Source: Novosphingobium meiothermophilum
GTDB taxonomy: Bacteria; Pseudomonadota; Alphaproteobacteria; Sphingomonadales; Sphingomonadaceae
Direction of reading: 5' to 3'
NCBI RefSeq assembly: GCF_003171715.1
Contig: NZ_QGHL01000007.1
Location: 124,001 to 188,000, forward strand
DNA length: 64,000 bases
In this document: positions 52,999 through 62,017 of the stretch, piece by piece
Numbering within the stretch: the stretch's first letter is position 1
How the letters are laid out: the number at the start of each line of letters is the position of its first letter
Translations under genes and position numbers: made by a program
The notes under the pieces: generated by a model
What the model was told of the DNA's origin: nothing
The model's input: the letters and a program-made list of their open reading frames with translations, nothing else
Databases searched by the model: none

Positions 52999-53613
52999 AT
53001 GAAGCCGATCGAAACCATCATGCGGACCGCGCCGGTCATTCCGGTGCTGGTCGTGGACGATGCCGATCATGCGCTGCCCATCGCGCGCGCGCTCGTGAAA
53101 GGCGGGCTGCGCGTCCTTGAGGTGACACTGCGCACCCCGGCAGCGCTTGATGTGATCCATGCCATGAAGGCAGTGGAAGGCGCCATCGTGGGTGCGGGCA
53201 CCGTCACCAATCCCGATGAACTGAAGGCCGCGATCGATGCCGGGGCCGAGTTCATCGTCTCGCCGGGGCTGACCGACAATCTGGGCAGGGCCGCTATCGC
53301 ATCGGGCATTCCGTTCCTGCCGGGCATCGCATCGGCGGGCGACATCATGCGCGGCCTCGATCTTGGGCTGACGCATTTCAAGTTCTTTCCCGCCTCCACA
53401 TCGGGCGGCCTGCCTGCATTAAAGGCGTTGGCCGCACCGTTCCATCAGTGCAAGTTCTGCCCCACCGGCGGAATCAGCGCTGCCACCGCGCCGGAATGGC
53501 TGGGCTTTGAGCCTGTGCTCTGCGTGGGCGGAAGCTGGGTTGTGGGCAAGGGGGCACCTGATGAGGCAGCGATAGAGGCTGCCGCGCGCGAAGCCGCAGC
53601 GCTGGGGCGCTGA
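52999..53613 (+). CDS. eda: 2-dehydro-3-deoxy-phosphogluconate (KDPG) aldolase
   Basis: Splits KDPG into pyruvate and glyceraldehyde 3-phosphate in the Entner-Doudoroff pathway, the main sugar route in many sphingomonads. The 204-residue protein has the Schiff-base Lys128 in THFKFFPAS, the catalytic Glu41 in LRVLEVTLRT, GAGTVTNPDEL and the C-terminal CVGGSWVV. ATG 52999 follows GAGGGAG. No other glycolytic gene is adjacent; ppc homologue follows after 42 bp. Confidence 0.95.
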   Translation: MKPIETIMRTAPVIPVLVVDDADHALPIARALVKGGLRVLEVTLRTPAALDVIHAMKAVEGAIVGAGTVTNPDELKAAIDAGAEFIVSPGLTDNLGRAAIASGIPFLPGIASAGDIMRGLDLGLTHFKFFPASTSGGLPALKALAAPFHQCKFCPTGGISAATAPEWLGFEPVLCVGGSWVVGKGAPDEAAIEAAAREAAALGR

Positions 53614-53655
53614 CACGGCAAGGCACCGGGGCAATTGCGAGGAAAGACGGGGCAC

Positions 53656-56439
53656 ATGAAGACGGTCGCAAAGCTCAAGGCCAGGTTGCAGAAACTTCAT
53701 GAGCGGACGGCCGAAACGCCGCTGTTCAACCCTGTGTTCCAGCTCAGCCACGATCTTTCGCGCCAGATCGAGGCAGGTGATCTCTCGCTCGACGATGTGG
53801 AAGCGCTGGTCAGCGAACTGGAATGCGAGGCGCTGCAAAGCCGCGCCGCCCGCCTGCGGCGTCTGGTGGCACCTACGGACACTGCCGAGAACCTTTCGCG
53901 CATTGCCGCACTCAATCCTGAAGAGGCGGGATTTTCCGAGTTCTGCGCGCGCTGGGAAAAGCCGCTGCTCCATGCCGTATTCACTGCGCATCCCACCTTC
54001 CTGCTTTCGGCGGCGCAATCCGATGCCGTTGCCACCGCCGCGCTGAGCGATGATCCTCAGGGCGCGACTGTCTGCGTCCTGCCTGCTGATGGCGCGAAGA
54101 TCACGCTGGGCTTCGAGCATGACGAGGTCTGCGCGGCGATCGGGCGCGCCGCAGCCGCGCGTGACCGGATCAATGCCGCGCTGCTGGCCCATGCGCGCCA
54201 GCGCTGGCCGGGGCGCTGGCTTGATTTCCGACCGCTGCCGTTCCGCTTCGCCACGTGGGTCGGCTATGACATGGACGGCCGCACCGATATCGGGTGGACC
54301 ACTTCGGTTGCGTTCCGCCTGCGGGAAAAGGCCCGTCGCCTTGCAGGCTATGCCGCATCGCTGCGCGCGATCGACGATGGCCATGCGCTGCTGGCAACGC
54401 TCGATGCCGCGCAGGCCCATTCCGCCGAAATGGCGGCGCTGTTCTCTGCCCCGCTGGATACGCCCGAAGCGCTGGCGGCGGCCGCCAACCGGCTGAGCGC
54501 TGATGATCCGGCCAAGCTGCTCAGCCTTGCGCCGCTCATCGCCGCGCTTGAAGCCGAAGCGGCGCAGGCGGACGAGGACAAGGCCGTGCGCCTTGCCACG
54601 CTGGCGGCGGCCATGCGGGCGGATGGCCTTGGCCTTGGCTGGATCCACTTCCGTGTCAACGCATCGCAGCTTCACAACGCGCTGCGCCGCCGGATCGATC
54701 CCGACGGGACGCTTGATCTTGGCAGCAAGAGCGCGCTTTCGCGCCTGCGCGAACTGCTGGCCGAAGTGAAGCCGCTGCGCGTAAACTTTGCCGCGCTGGC
54801 TATCGAGACCAGCACCGCCATGCGCCAGTTCCTCGTCATGGCCAAGATCGTGCAGCATATCGATGCCGATGCGCCGATCCGGATGCTGATTGCCGAATGC
54901 GAACAGCCACAGACAGTGCTGGCCGCGCTCTATTTCGCCCGGCTGTTCGGGATCGAGGGCAAGGTCGATGTCTCGCCCCTGTTCGAGACCGAGGCCGCGC
55001 TGGAGCATGGCGGGCGCTTCCTTGAGGCGCTGCTTTCCGAGGAAGCCTATCGCAGCTATGCGCGGCTGCGCGGGCGGGTTTCGATCCAGACCGGCTTTTC
55101 CGATGCCGGGCGCTTCATGGGGCAGATCCCCGCGGCGCTGGCGATCGAGCGATTGCAGGGCCGCCTTGCAGAAGCGATGAAGGCCAACGGGCTGACCGAT
55201 GTGGCCGCTCTTGTCTTCAACACTCATGGCGAATCCATGGGGCGCGGCGCGCACCCTTCGGGCTTTGCCGACCGGCTGACCTGGCCGCTTTCCGGCTGGG
55301 CACGCCGGCGCTTTGCGCGCAATGGCATCACAATCGAGCCGGAGGCGAGCTTTCAGGGCGGAGATGGCTACCTCTTTTTCCGCAACGATGATCTCGCGCT
55401 TGCCACGCTGACCCGCATTGCCGAGCACGAGGCGCAGGAGCAGGACCTTTCCTTCAGGGATCCGTTCTACGATCGCACCGATCTCAGCCTTGATTTCTAC
55501 CGCTCTATCCGCCGGGTGCAGCGCCAGCATCTGGAAAGCGCGACCTATTCCCGCGCCTTGACCGCGTTCGGGCTTGGGCTGCTGAAAGGCACGGGCAGCC
55601 GGGTCTCGCGCCGTCAGTCCGATATTGGCGCGGACCGCACGATGAGCCTGCGCCAGATCCGCGCAATCCCGCACAATGCCATCCTTCAGCAGATCGGCTA
55701 TCCGGTGAACGTGATTGCCGGTGCGGGCACGGCTGCGGGCGAGGAGATGGAATCGGTTGCCGAACTGCTTGGCCGGTCCACCCGCGGCAACCAGCTTGTG
55801 CGGCTGCTGCGTGCCGCCAATGGCCTTGCCTCGATCAAGACGGTTGCCGCGCATGGCGAACTGTTCAATTCCGCCTACTGGGCCAGCCGCCCCTATCGCG
55901 GCACCGAAACCGCGCTGGAATCAGCCTGCCTGGCGCTTGCCGAATATCTCACCAAGGATGACCGGGCAGGGGTGTTCCGCCGTCTGACTTCGCGTCTGCG
56001 GGTGGACTGGATGAAGCTGCACCGCCTGCTGTCGCTGGTGCCGGGCCAGAAGGCCGGGCGCGATCCGGCTCAGGATGCAGACCGGCGCAATATCGGCCTG
56101 CTGCAATCGGTGCGGCTGGCGCTGCTGATGCACATGTTCATCCGCGCCGTGCAGGTGCCGCCCTTTGCCCGGTCGAACGATGTCAGCCGCGAGGACGTGC
56201 TGGAAATGGTCCTGTCCTTGCGCGTGGAGGATGCGCTTGCGCAGCTTCGGCGGGCCTATCCGGTGATCGAGCCGGAGATTGGCGATTTTCCGGTGAACGA
56301 GGAAACCGACTATCCCGATCATCGCGGCGAGGACTATGGCGCGATCCGTGCGCGGTTCATCGATCCGATCGAGCGGGCCCACGCCCTGAACATTCGCATT
56401 GCGGTGGCCATCGCCAACTACTTCGGCGCCCACGGCTAG
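53656..56439 (+). CDS. ppc: Divergent phosphoenolpyruvate carboxylase homologue
   Basis: A 927-residue protein of PEPC size. The first catalytic motif is preserved as VFTAHPTFLL (His112, equivalent to the His of VLTAHPTE), and GYDMDGRTDIGW corresponds to the GGDRDGNP site. Downstream motifs are altered: NTHGESMGRGAHPSGF in place of the usual S-D-S-N-K-D and SFQGGDGYLFF where the GRGGG-type loop is expected. The C-terminal region has no recognisable final NTG signature (it ends IAVAIANYFGAHG). It may still carboxylate PEP or may be a specialised relative. ATG 53656 is chosen because the upstream TTG is weak. Its neighbours are eda and a DASS transporter. Confidence 0.75.
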   Translation: MKTVAKLKARLQKLHERTAETPLFNPVFQLSHDLSRQIEAGDLSLDDVEALVSELECEALQSRAARLRRLVAPTDTAENLSRIAALNPEEAGFSEFCARWEKPLLHAVFTAHPTFLLSAAQSDAVATAALSDDPQGATVCVLPADGAKITLGFEHDEVCAAIGRAAAARDRINAALLAHARQRWPGRWLDFRPLPFRFATWVGYDMDGRTDIGWTTSVAFRLREKARRLAGYAASLRAIDDGHALLATLDAAQAHSAEMAALFSAPLDTPEALAAAANRLSADDPAKLLSLAPLIAALEAEAAQADEDKAVRLATLAAAMRADGLGLGWIHFRVNASQLHNALRRRIDPDGTLDLGSKSALSRLRELLAEVKPLRVNFAALAIETSTAMRQFLVMAKIVQHIDADAPIRMLIAECEQPQTVLAALYFARLFGIEGKVDVSPLFETEAALEHGGRFLEALLSEEAYRSYARLRGRVSIQTGFSDAGRFMGQIPAALAIERLQGRLAEAMKANGLTDVAALVFNTHGESMGRGAHPSGFADRLTWPLSGWARRRFARNGITIEPEASFQGGDGYLFFRNDDLALATLTRIAEHEAQEQDLSFRDPFYDRTDLSLDFYRSIRRVQRQHLESATYSRALTAFGLGLLKGTGSRVSRRQSDIGADRTMSLRQIRAIPHNAILQQIGYPVNVIAGAGTAAGEEMESVAELLGRSTRGNQLVRLLRAANGLASIKTVAAHGELFNSAYWASRPYRGTETALESACLALAEYLTKDDRAGVFRRLTSRLRVDWMKLHRLLSLVPGQKAGRDPAQDADRRNIGLLQSVRLALLMHMFIRAVQVPPFARSNDVSREDVLEMVLSLRVEDALAQLRRAYPVIEPEIGDFPVNEETDYPDHRGEDYGAIRARFIDPIERAHALNIRIAVAIANYFGAHG

Positions 56440-56456
56440 GCGGTTCCTGAGCCGTG
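56431..56456. repeat. Inverted repeat overlapping the ppc stop codon
   Basis: CACGGCT (56431-56437) and AGCCGTG (56450-56456) form a 7-bp stem with a 12-nt loop between the convergent ppc and transporter genes. No T run, so a weak terminator at most. Confidence 0.4.
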
Positions 56457-56467
56457 CCGCGCCCGGT

Positions 56468-57871
56468 TCAGAGCAGTGGGGCAAGCAGCCAGACAACGCC
56501 GACGAGCAGGAAAACGCCGGCCACATCCAGCGCGAAGCCTGCCTTCACCATGGCGCGCATAGAACAATGCCCCGTGGCCCATGCAAGGGCATTGGGCCCG
56601 GTTCCTGCTGGCAGCATGAAGCCCCATGTGGCGGCGAAGGCGGCAGGCAGGGCAAGCAGGACCGGGTCTGCGCCCAGCGCACCGACAAGCGCCGCCACCA
56701 CAGGCATGATCCCGCTGGCGGCCGCGATGTTGCTGGCGAACTCGGTAACAAGGATCACGAACGCCACCAGCACCAGCGCGACCAGGGGCAGGGGCACGTG
56801 CCTCAGCGGCAGGAGCATGGTGACCATCCATTCGGTCAGGCCGCTGGTGGTCATACCCATGGCCATTGCCAGCCCGCCGCCGAACATCAGCACCACGTCC
56901 CACGGGGCGCGGTTGGCTTCGGGCCAGGTCAGCATCCGCCTGCCGGTTCCATCGGGCAGGATGAACAGGACCAGCCCGGCGATGGCCGCCACGGTGCCAT
57001 CGGTAAAGCCGCCTTCGGGGAACGCTTTCTCGATCAGCGGCTGAAACACCCAGGCGAGAAAGGCGAGCGCGACCACGGGCACGAGCCGCTTTTCCGGCGC
57101 GCTCCATTGCGCGGCACTGTGGATCGCGGCGCGGGCCGCAGCCGGATCGAAACTGTCGGCGTCGAGCCGCTGCACCCGCGCGACGATGAAGGCTGCGGTC
57201 GGCACTGCGATCATGGCAATCGGCACGCCATACATCGCCCATTGCAGAAAGGTGACGCGCACGCCCAGCGCGCTGTCGATAAGGCCCGCGGCAATCGCGT
57301 TGGTGGGCGTTCCGATCAGCGTTGCCAGCCCGCCGATCGAGGCGGCAAAGGCGATACCGATGGGCAGGGCGCCGGCCATGCCGCCGGTCTCGCCTTCGCG
57401 CACACCGCCAGCGCGCAGCATGGCGACCGCCATGGGCATCATGATGAGCGCGGTCGAAGTGTTCGAGATGAGGCAGGAAAGGGTGGCCGTGGCGGCCATG
57501 ACGCCCAGCAGCAACTGGCGCCGTCCGTGCCCGGCCAGCCCCATGATGAACAGCGCCAGCCTTCGGTGCAGGCCCGTGCGCTCGATCGCGAGCGCCAGAA
57601 ACGCCCCACCAATGAACAGGAACATGATCGGCGAATAATAGGCGGCGGCGGTCTTGTTGGCATCGGCCACGCCGGTCAGCGGCAGAACGAGGAAGGGCAG
57701 CATGGCCGTTGCCGACAGCGGCAGCGCCTCGGTCATCCACCAGGCGGCCATCCACACGACAAGACCGGCCGCGCTCCATGCGGTGTCGGGCATTCCGGCA
57801 GGTGCGGCAAGCAGCTGCGTTGCCGCAAAGCCCAGCGGCCCTGCAATCAGTCCGATTCTGCGCGCGTCCAA
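56468..57871 (-). CDS. DASS family (SLC13) anion/Na+ symporter
   Basis: A 467-residue inner-membrane transporter with about 11-12 helices. The two SNT-type sodium/substrate signatures are visible: CLISNTSTALIMMPMAVAML and TEFASNIAAASGIMPVVAALV, and the WWMTEALPLSATAMLPF entry is typical. Members transport dicarboxylates, citrate or sulfate; placement directly after the cysH gene on the same strand (82-bp gap) would favour sulfate, while the convergent ppc homologue would suit dicarboxylates. The start is a TTG with AAGGGG upstream; an ATG does not occur until residue 27, inside the first helix. Confidence 0.85.
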   Translation of the reverse strand: MDARRIGLIAGPLGFAATQLLAAPAGMPDTAWSAAGLVVWMAAWWMTEALPLSATAMLPFLVLPLTGVADANKTAAAYYSPIMFLFIGGAFLALAIERTGLHRRLALFIMGLAGHGRRQLLLGVMAATATLSCLISNTSTALIMMPMAVAMLRAGGVREGETGGMAGALPIGIAFAASIGGLATLIGTPTNAIAAGLIDSALGVRVTFLQWAMYGVPIAMIAVPTAAFIVARVQRLDADSFDPAAARAAIHSAAQWSAPEKRLVPVVALAFLAWVFQPLIEKAFPEGGFTDGTVAAIAGLVLFILPDGTGRRMLTWPEANRAPWDVVLMFGGGLAMAMGMTTSGLTEWMVTMLLPLRHVPLPLVALVLVAFVILVTEFASNIAAASGIMPVVAALVGALGADPVLLALPAAFAATWGFMLPAGTGPNALAWATGHCSMRAMVKAGFALDVAGVFLLVGVVWLLAPLL

Positions 57872-57953
57872 AGCCAGACCCCTTCAGCTCCCCTCGACCG
57901 GCGACCGGCCTAGCAGAGGGGTTCGCGCGCTGGCAAATGGGCAGGTGCGGTTT

Positions 57954-58769
57954 TCAGAAAACCGGTTCGTAGCCCGGCGGCAGTTCGTTGCCCGGCTTCT
58001 TGCCATCGGTCGGCTGATGGATGCCGCACTCGGTCTTGTCCCAGCCTTTCCACCGCCCTGAACGGGGGTCTTCGCCGGGCGCCACCTTGCTGGTGCATGG
58101 CGCGCAGCCGATAGAAGGATAGCCCTGCGCCACCAGCGGATGGGGTGGCAGGCCGTGCTGCGCGAAATAGGCTTCGAGCGTGGCCTTGTCCCACGAGGCC
58201 AGCGGATTGATCTTCAGCCGCCCTTGCGCGTCGGAATGGTCTATCTCGAAGCGGGGAAGGCCCGCGCGGGTCTTCGACTGGAAGCCCTTGCGCCCGGTCA
58301 GCGAGGCGTCGTAGTGCAGCAGCGCCCTTGCCAGCGGCTCGACCTTGCGGATCTCGCAGCAGCCGTCGGGATCCCATGACCAGCGCAGGCCGTTCCCGTC
58401 CTTCGTGGCGATCACGTCCGGATCGGGTTCGATGATCTGGAGATTGGTCATCCCCAGAAATCCGATCAGTTCGTCACGATAGGCGAGCGTTTCGGCAAAG
58501 TGCTTGCCGGTTTCAAGGAACAGCACGGGCACCGAAGGATCGATTTCTGCAACAAGGTGAAGCAGGACAGCGCTTTCGGCCCCAAAGCTCGAAACGATGG
58601 CAAGATCGCCAGCCAGCCCGTCGCGGATCACCGAACGCAGCATGTCCTGCGTGTCGGTTCCCCGGAACAGGTGGTTGAGCCGGATCGCGTCGGTTTCGGT
58701 AAAGCGCGGGCGGGCGTCGATCAGGTCGATCTTGCGAGCCTCGGTGCGGGCGTTTCTGGTGCTGTCCAT
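57954..58769 (-). CDS. cysH: Phosphoadenylyl/adenylyl-sulfate reductase
   Basis: Reduces activated sulfate (APS or PAPS) to sulfite. The 271-residue protein has the P-loop-like SSFGAESAVLLHL and ETGKHFAET motifs, Cys137-Cys138 (DGCCEIRKVEPL) and Cys222/Cys225 (GCAPCTSK), the four ligands of a [4Fe-4S] cluster that mark the APS-type enzyme, and the C-terminal nucleophile Cys248 in ECGIH. The enzyme therefore most likely uses APS, with no cysC-made PAPS needed. ATG 58769 follows AAGGAC. It is the last gene of the core cys operon; the transporter follows. Confidence 0.94.
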   Translation of the reverse strand: MDSTRNARTEARKIDLIDARPRFTETDAIRLNHLFRGTDTQDMLRSVIRDGLAGDLAIVSSFGAESAVLLHLVAEIDPSVPVLFLETGKHFAETLAYRDELIGFLGMTNLQIIEPDPDVIATKDGNGLRWSWDPDGCCEIRKVEPLARALLHYDASLTGRKGFQSKTRAGLPRFEIDHSDAQGRLKINPLASWDKATLEAYFAQHGLPPHPLVAQGYPSIGCAPCTSKVAPGEDPRSGRWKGWDKTECGIHQPTDGKKPGNELPPGYEPVF

Positions 58770-58792
58770 GCTTTCAGTCCTTGTCCCGCGGT

Positions 58793-59224
58793 TCAGGCGG
58801 GGTGACGCTTCGCCCATATGGCGGGGCGGCCGTCGACCGTCTTCTGATAGACCTCAGGCCATGTCGTGAAGGCCCTTGCGGCGGCTTCGGCGCTGATCGG
58901 CTGTTCAGGCGCGAAGCTGTCGAACCCGCAGCGGCGCATGTGCGAAAGCTGGTCCACCAGCACATCGCCCACCGCCCGCAATTCGCCGGTGTAGCCATGC
59001 TCGCGCAGGATGCGCGCTGCCGAATAGCCGCGCCCGTCGGTATAGGCGGGAAAGTTCACCTCGACGAGCGCGATCCGATCAAGATGCGGCAGAAGCGCGC
59101 GGGCATCATCGCCCGGCTCGATACGCACGGCGGTGGCGTTCGACTGATCGGCGAAGGCATCGACCGTCACGGCCGGATCGCCAACCGGCTCATCGTCGCG
59201 GAAGCGCAGGGTCTGCTCAACCAT
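58793..59224 (-). CDS. DUF934 family protein, sulfate-assimilation associated
   Basis: A 143-residue protein with the DUF934 signature PHLDRIALVEVNFPAYTDGRGYSAARILREHGYTGELRAVGDVLVDQLSHMRRCGFDSF. This family is almost always next to cysI/cysH in proteobacteria and is assumed to assist sulfite reduction, perhaps as an electron carrier or adaptor; no mechanism is known. The start overlaps the end of cysI by 8 bases, and cysH follows after 23 bp. Confidence 0.9.
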   Translation of the reverse strand: MVEQTLRFRDDEPVGDPAVTVDAFADQSNATAVRIEPGDDARALLPHLDRIALVEVNFPAYTDGRGYSAARILREHGYTGELRAVGDVLVDQLSHMRRCGFDSFAPEQPISAEAAARAFTTWPEVYQKTVDGRPAIWAKRHPA

Positions 59225-60869
59225 TGGCGGTCTCCTTGGCGTAGATCGCTTCCTTGAACGGGGTCATGCCGATGCGCCGGAAGGTATCGACGAAGCGTTC
59301 CCCCGGTGCGCGCTGGGCGAGATAGACCTCGGTGACCTTTTCGACCGCATCGACGATGCCGTCCTCGTTGAAGCCGGGGCCGGTGATCTGGCCGAGCGAG
59401 GTGTCTGCACCTTCGCAGCCGCCGAGGAGAAGCTGGTAGTTTTCCACGCCCTTGCGATCGACGCCAAGGATGCCGATGTGGCCTGCGTGGTGATGCCCGC
59501 AGGCATTGATGCAGCCCGAAATCTTGAGCTTGAGTTCGCCCAGTTCGCGCTGGCGGCCAAGATCGCCAAAACGCTCGGAAATCTTTTGCGCCACCGGGAT
59601 CGACCGGGCATTGGCGAGGCTGCAATAGTCGAGACCGGGGCAGGCGATGATATCGCCGATCAGGTCAAGGTTGGCATTGGCAAGGCCAGCCTCTTCGAGC
59701 TTCTGCCAGATGGTGTAGAGATCGGCCTTGCGAACATGGGGCAGGACGATGTTCTGGGCATGGGTCACGCGCAGTTCATCGAACGAATAATCCTTCGCCA
59801 GATCGGCCATGAGGCGGATCTGGTCGGACGTTGCATCACCCGGAATGCCGCCAACGGGCTTGAGGCTGATATTTACGATGGCATAGCCCGGCTTCTTGTG
59901 GGCATGGATGTTCTGATCCACCCACAGGGCGAAATCGGGATCGGAAAGGTCAAGTTCATCCGGCGCAGCAGGATCGAACGCAGGATCGGCGAAGAAGCCC
60001 TTGATCCGTTCGAGTTCCGCCGGTGGCGGCTCAAGGCCCAGTGTCAGGATATGCGCGAACTCCTCCTCCACCTGACGGCGGTATTCGTCGGCGCCGATTT
60101 CGTGGACGAGGATCTTGATGCGCGCCTTGTACTTGTTGTCGCGGCGGCCGTGGCGGTTATAGACGCGCAGGCACGCTTCCAGATAGGAAATCATCTGAAG
60201 CGGGGGCACGAAATCGCCGATAACCGGCGCGATCATGGGGGTGCGGCCCATGCCGCCGCCGACGTAGAACCGGCAGCCGATCTCGCCCGCATCGTTCTTC
60301 ACAAGCTGAATGCCGATGTCGTGCAGCTTCATGGCCGCGCGGTCGGTTTCGCTGCCGATGATGGCGATCTTGAACTTGCGCGGCAGATAGTCGAACTCCG
60401 GATGGAAGGTCGACCACTGGCGCAGCAGTTCGGCATAGGGGCGGGGATCGACCAGTTCGTCCGCCGCCGCGCCCGCGAACTGGTCGGCCGTGGTGTTGCG
60501 GATGCAGTTGCCGCTGGTCTGGATGGCATGCATTTCGACCGAGGCCAGATCGGCCAGCAGATCGGGTGCTTCTTGCAGCTTGATCCAGTTATACTGGATG
60601 TTCTGCCGCGTGGTGAAATGGCCATAGCCGCGGTCATATTTGTCCGCGATGTCGCCCAGCATCCGCATCTGGCGGCTGCTCAGCGTGCCATAGGGGATGG
60701 CCACCCGCAGCATGTAGGCATGGAGCTGGAGGTAGAGGCCGTTCTTCAGCCGAAGGGGTTTGAACTGGTCTTCGGTGATGTCACCGGCAAGGCGCCGCTC
60801 CACCTGATCGCGGAACTCCGCCACGCGGGCATCGACCATGGCCTGGTCATACTGGTCATACTGGTACAT
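59217..60869 (-). CDS. cysI: Sulfite reductase haemoprotein subunit (siroheme/4Fe-4S)
   Basis: Reduces sulfite to sulfide in six-electron steps. The 550-residue protein has the siroheme/[4Fe-4S] ligands CPGLDYCSLANARS (two Cys) and SGCINACGHHHAGHIG (two Cys), the two ferredoxin-like repeats beginning NGLYLQLHAYMLRVAIPYGTLSS and GHFTTRQNIQYNWIKL, and Arg/Lys residues for sulfite binding. It could also be annotated as nitrite/sulfite reductase; neighbours cysH, DUF934 and cobA fix the sulfur role. A cysJ flavoprotein is absent here, so electrons probably come from ferredoxin or a distant reductase. Confidence 0.95.
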   Translation of the reverse strand: MYQYDQYDQAMVDARVAEFRDQVERRLAGDITEDQFKPLRLKNGLYLQLHAYMLRVAIPYGTLSSRQMRMLGDIADKYDRGYGHFTTRQNIQYNWIKLQEAPDLLADLASVEMHAIQTSGNCIRNTTADQFAGAAADELVDPRPYAELLRQWSTFHPEFDYLPRKFKIAIIGSETDRAAMKLHDIGIQLVKNDAGEIGCRFYVGGGMGRTPMIAPVIGDFVPPLQMISYLEACLRVYNRHGRRDNKYKARIKILVHEIGADEYRRQVEEEFAHILTLGLEPPPAELERIKGFFADPAFDPAAPDELDLSDPDFALWVDQNIHAHKKPGYAIVNISLKPVGGIPGDATSDQIRLMADLAKDYSFDELRVTHAQNIVLPHVRKADLYTIWQKLEEAGLANANLDLIGDIIACPGLDYCSLANARSIPVAQKISERFGDLGRQRELGELKLKISGCINACGHHHAGHIGILGVDRKGVENYQLLLGGCEGADTSLGQITGPGFNEDGIVDAVEKVTEVYLAQRAPGERFVDTFRRIGMTPFKEAIYAKETANG

Positions 60870-60870
60870 G

Positions 60871-61182
60871 TCAGATCACCCAGGTGCCGGCATCGGGATC
60901 GGCAGGCTTGAGGGAAAGGTCGAGCCGCACGGTGGGGCCAAGCGCCCGGATGCGGTCCTTGATATGGGCTGGCCGCACACCTTCTGCGGTGCGGGTGGCA
61001 TCGATCACGTGGGTATCGGTCACGATCTGCTTGGCATTCTCGCGCGCGATGACTGCTTCGGCATGTTCGCCCGCTTCGACCGCGTCATTGACATGGCGCG
61101 ACCATCCTTCGCCGGTCCACCACACGACATCGCCGGTGCGAAGATCGTTGCCGGTGATGATCTTGATTTCCCCGGTCTTCAT
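60871..61182 (-). CDS. DUF2849 family protein
   Basis: A 103-residue protein matching DUF2849: MKTGEIKIITGNDLRTGDVVWWTGEGWSRHVNDAVEAGEHAEAV. Found in alphaproteobacterial sulfite-reductase operons between cobA/cysG and cysI; its function is not known. The start overlaps the cobA stop by four bases and the stop is one base from the cysI ATG (TGACATG), so it is tightly coupled to both. Confidence 0.88.
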   Translation of the reverse strand: MKTGEIKIITGNDLRTGDVVWWTGEGWSRHVNDAVEAGEHAEAVIARENAKQIVTDTHVIDATRTAEGVRPAHIKDRIRALGPTVRLDLSLKPADPDAGTWVI

Positions 61183-61949
61183 CGGACCGCCTCCAGAACC
61201 TTGTTCAATTCCATCATGTCTCCCCGGCCCGCCACTTCACCGATCACGATGAGGGCAGGGCTGCTGACCTTGTTTCTCGCTACCACAGCACCCAGCGCCG
61301 CAAGTTGGCCGCGCAGCACGCGCATTTGCGGGCGCGATGCGTTTTCGATTACTGCCACGGGCATTTCGGGCGAAAGCCCGTCTGCCATGAGCTTTTCCGC
61401 AATGGCTTCGGCGGTGGCGACGCCCATGTAGATCACCAGCGTGCGGCCAAAGCCTGCAAGGCCCGCCCAGTTCTGATCGCTGAGGCCCTTGCACTGGCCT
61501 GCGACGAACGAGACGATGCTGGCATTCTCGCGGTGGGTGAGGGGGATCATGGCTGATGCGGCAGCGCCCATTGCGGCGCTGATGCCCGGCACGACTTCGA
61601 CCGGCACCCCGGCGGCGATGCACTCCTCTGCCTCTTCTCCGCCCCGTCCGAAAACGAAGGGATCGCCGCCCTTCAGGCGCACGACATCGTTCCCGGCAAG
61701 GGCCTCGCGCACCAGCAGCGCATTGATTTCCTCCTGCCGCATGGTGTGGCGAGAGCGCTGCTTGGCGACCGAGATCATGCGGCAGCCCTGCGGGGCCATG
61801 GCAAGGATTGCGGGATCGACAAGGCCGTCATGCACCAGCACGCGGGCATTCATCACCAGCCGCGCCGCGCGCAGCGTGAGAAGATCAGGGTCGCCCGGCC
61901 CGGCGCCTACCAGATAGACGGTGCCGATTCTCGATGGAGAGTTGCTCAT
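61179..61949 (-). CDS. cobA: Uroporphyrinogen-III C-methyltransferase (siroheme synthesis)
   Basis: Methylates uroporphyrinogen III at C2 and C7 with S-adenosylmethionine to precorrin-2, the precursor of the siroheme needed by CysI. The 256-residue protein has VYLVGAGPGDPDLLTLRAARLV, RLKGGDPFVFGRGGEEAEE, VVPGISAAMGAAASAMIPLTHR and the C-terminal SPALIVIGEV. It is a single-domain enzyme, without the CysG dehydrogenase/ferrochelatase part. First gene of the cys operon; ATG 61949 is used rather than a GTG nine bases upstream. Confidence 0.93.
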   Translation of the reverse strand: MSNSPSRIGTVYLVGAGPGDPDLLTLRAARLVMNARVLVHDGLVDPAILAMAPQGCRMISVAKQRSRHTMRQEEINALLVREALAGNDVVRLKGGDPFVFGRGGEEAEECIAAGVPVEVVPGISAAMGAAASAMIPLTHRENASIVSFVAGQCKGLSDQNWAGLAGFGRTLVIYMGVATAEAIAEKLMADGLSPEMPVAVIENASRPQMRVLRGQLAALGAVVARNKVSSPALIVIGEVAGRGDMMELNKVLEAVR

Positions 61950-62017
61950 GGGGGCCACATGGGCGCAGGGCGCGCCAGTCGCCAGCGAGAATGCTTTGCC
62001 CCCGGACTAGATCAGCT

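Noticed and set aside
53419..55854. Open frame of 811 codons antisense to the PEP-carboxylase homologue
   Set aside because: Compositional shadow with no recognisable domain.
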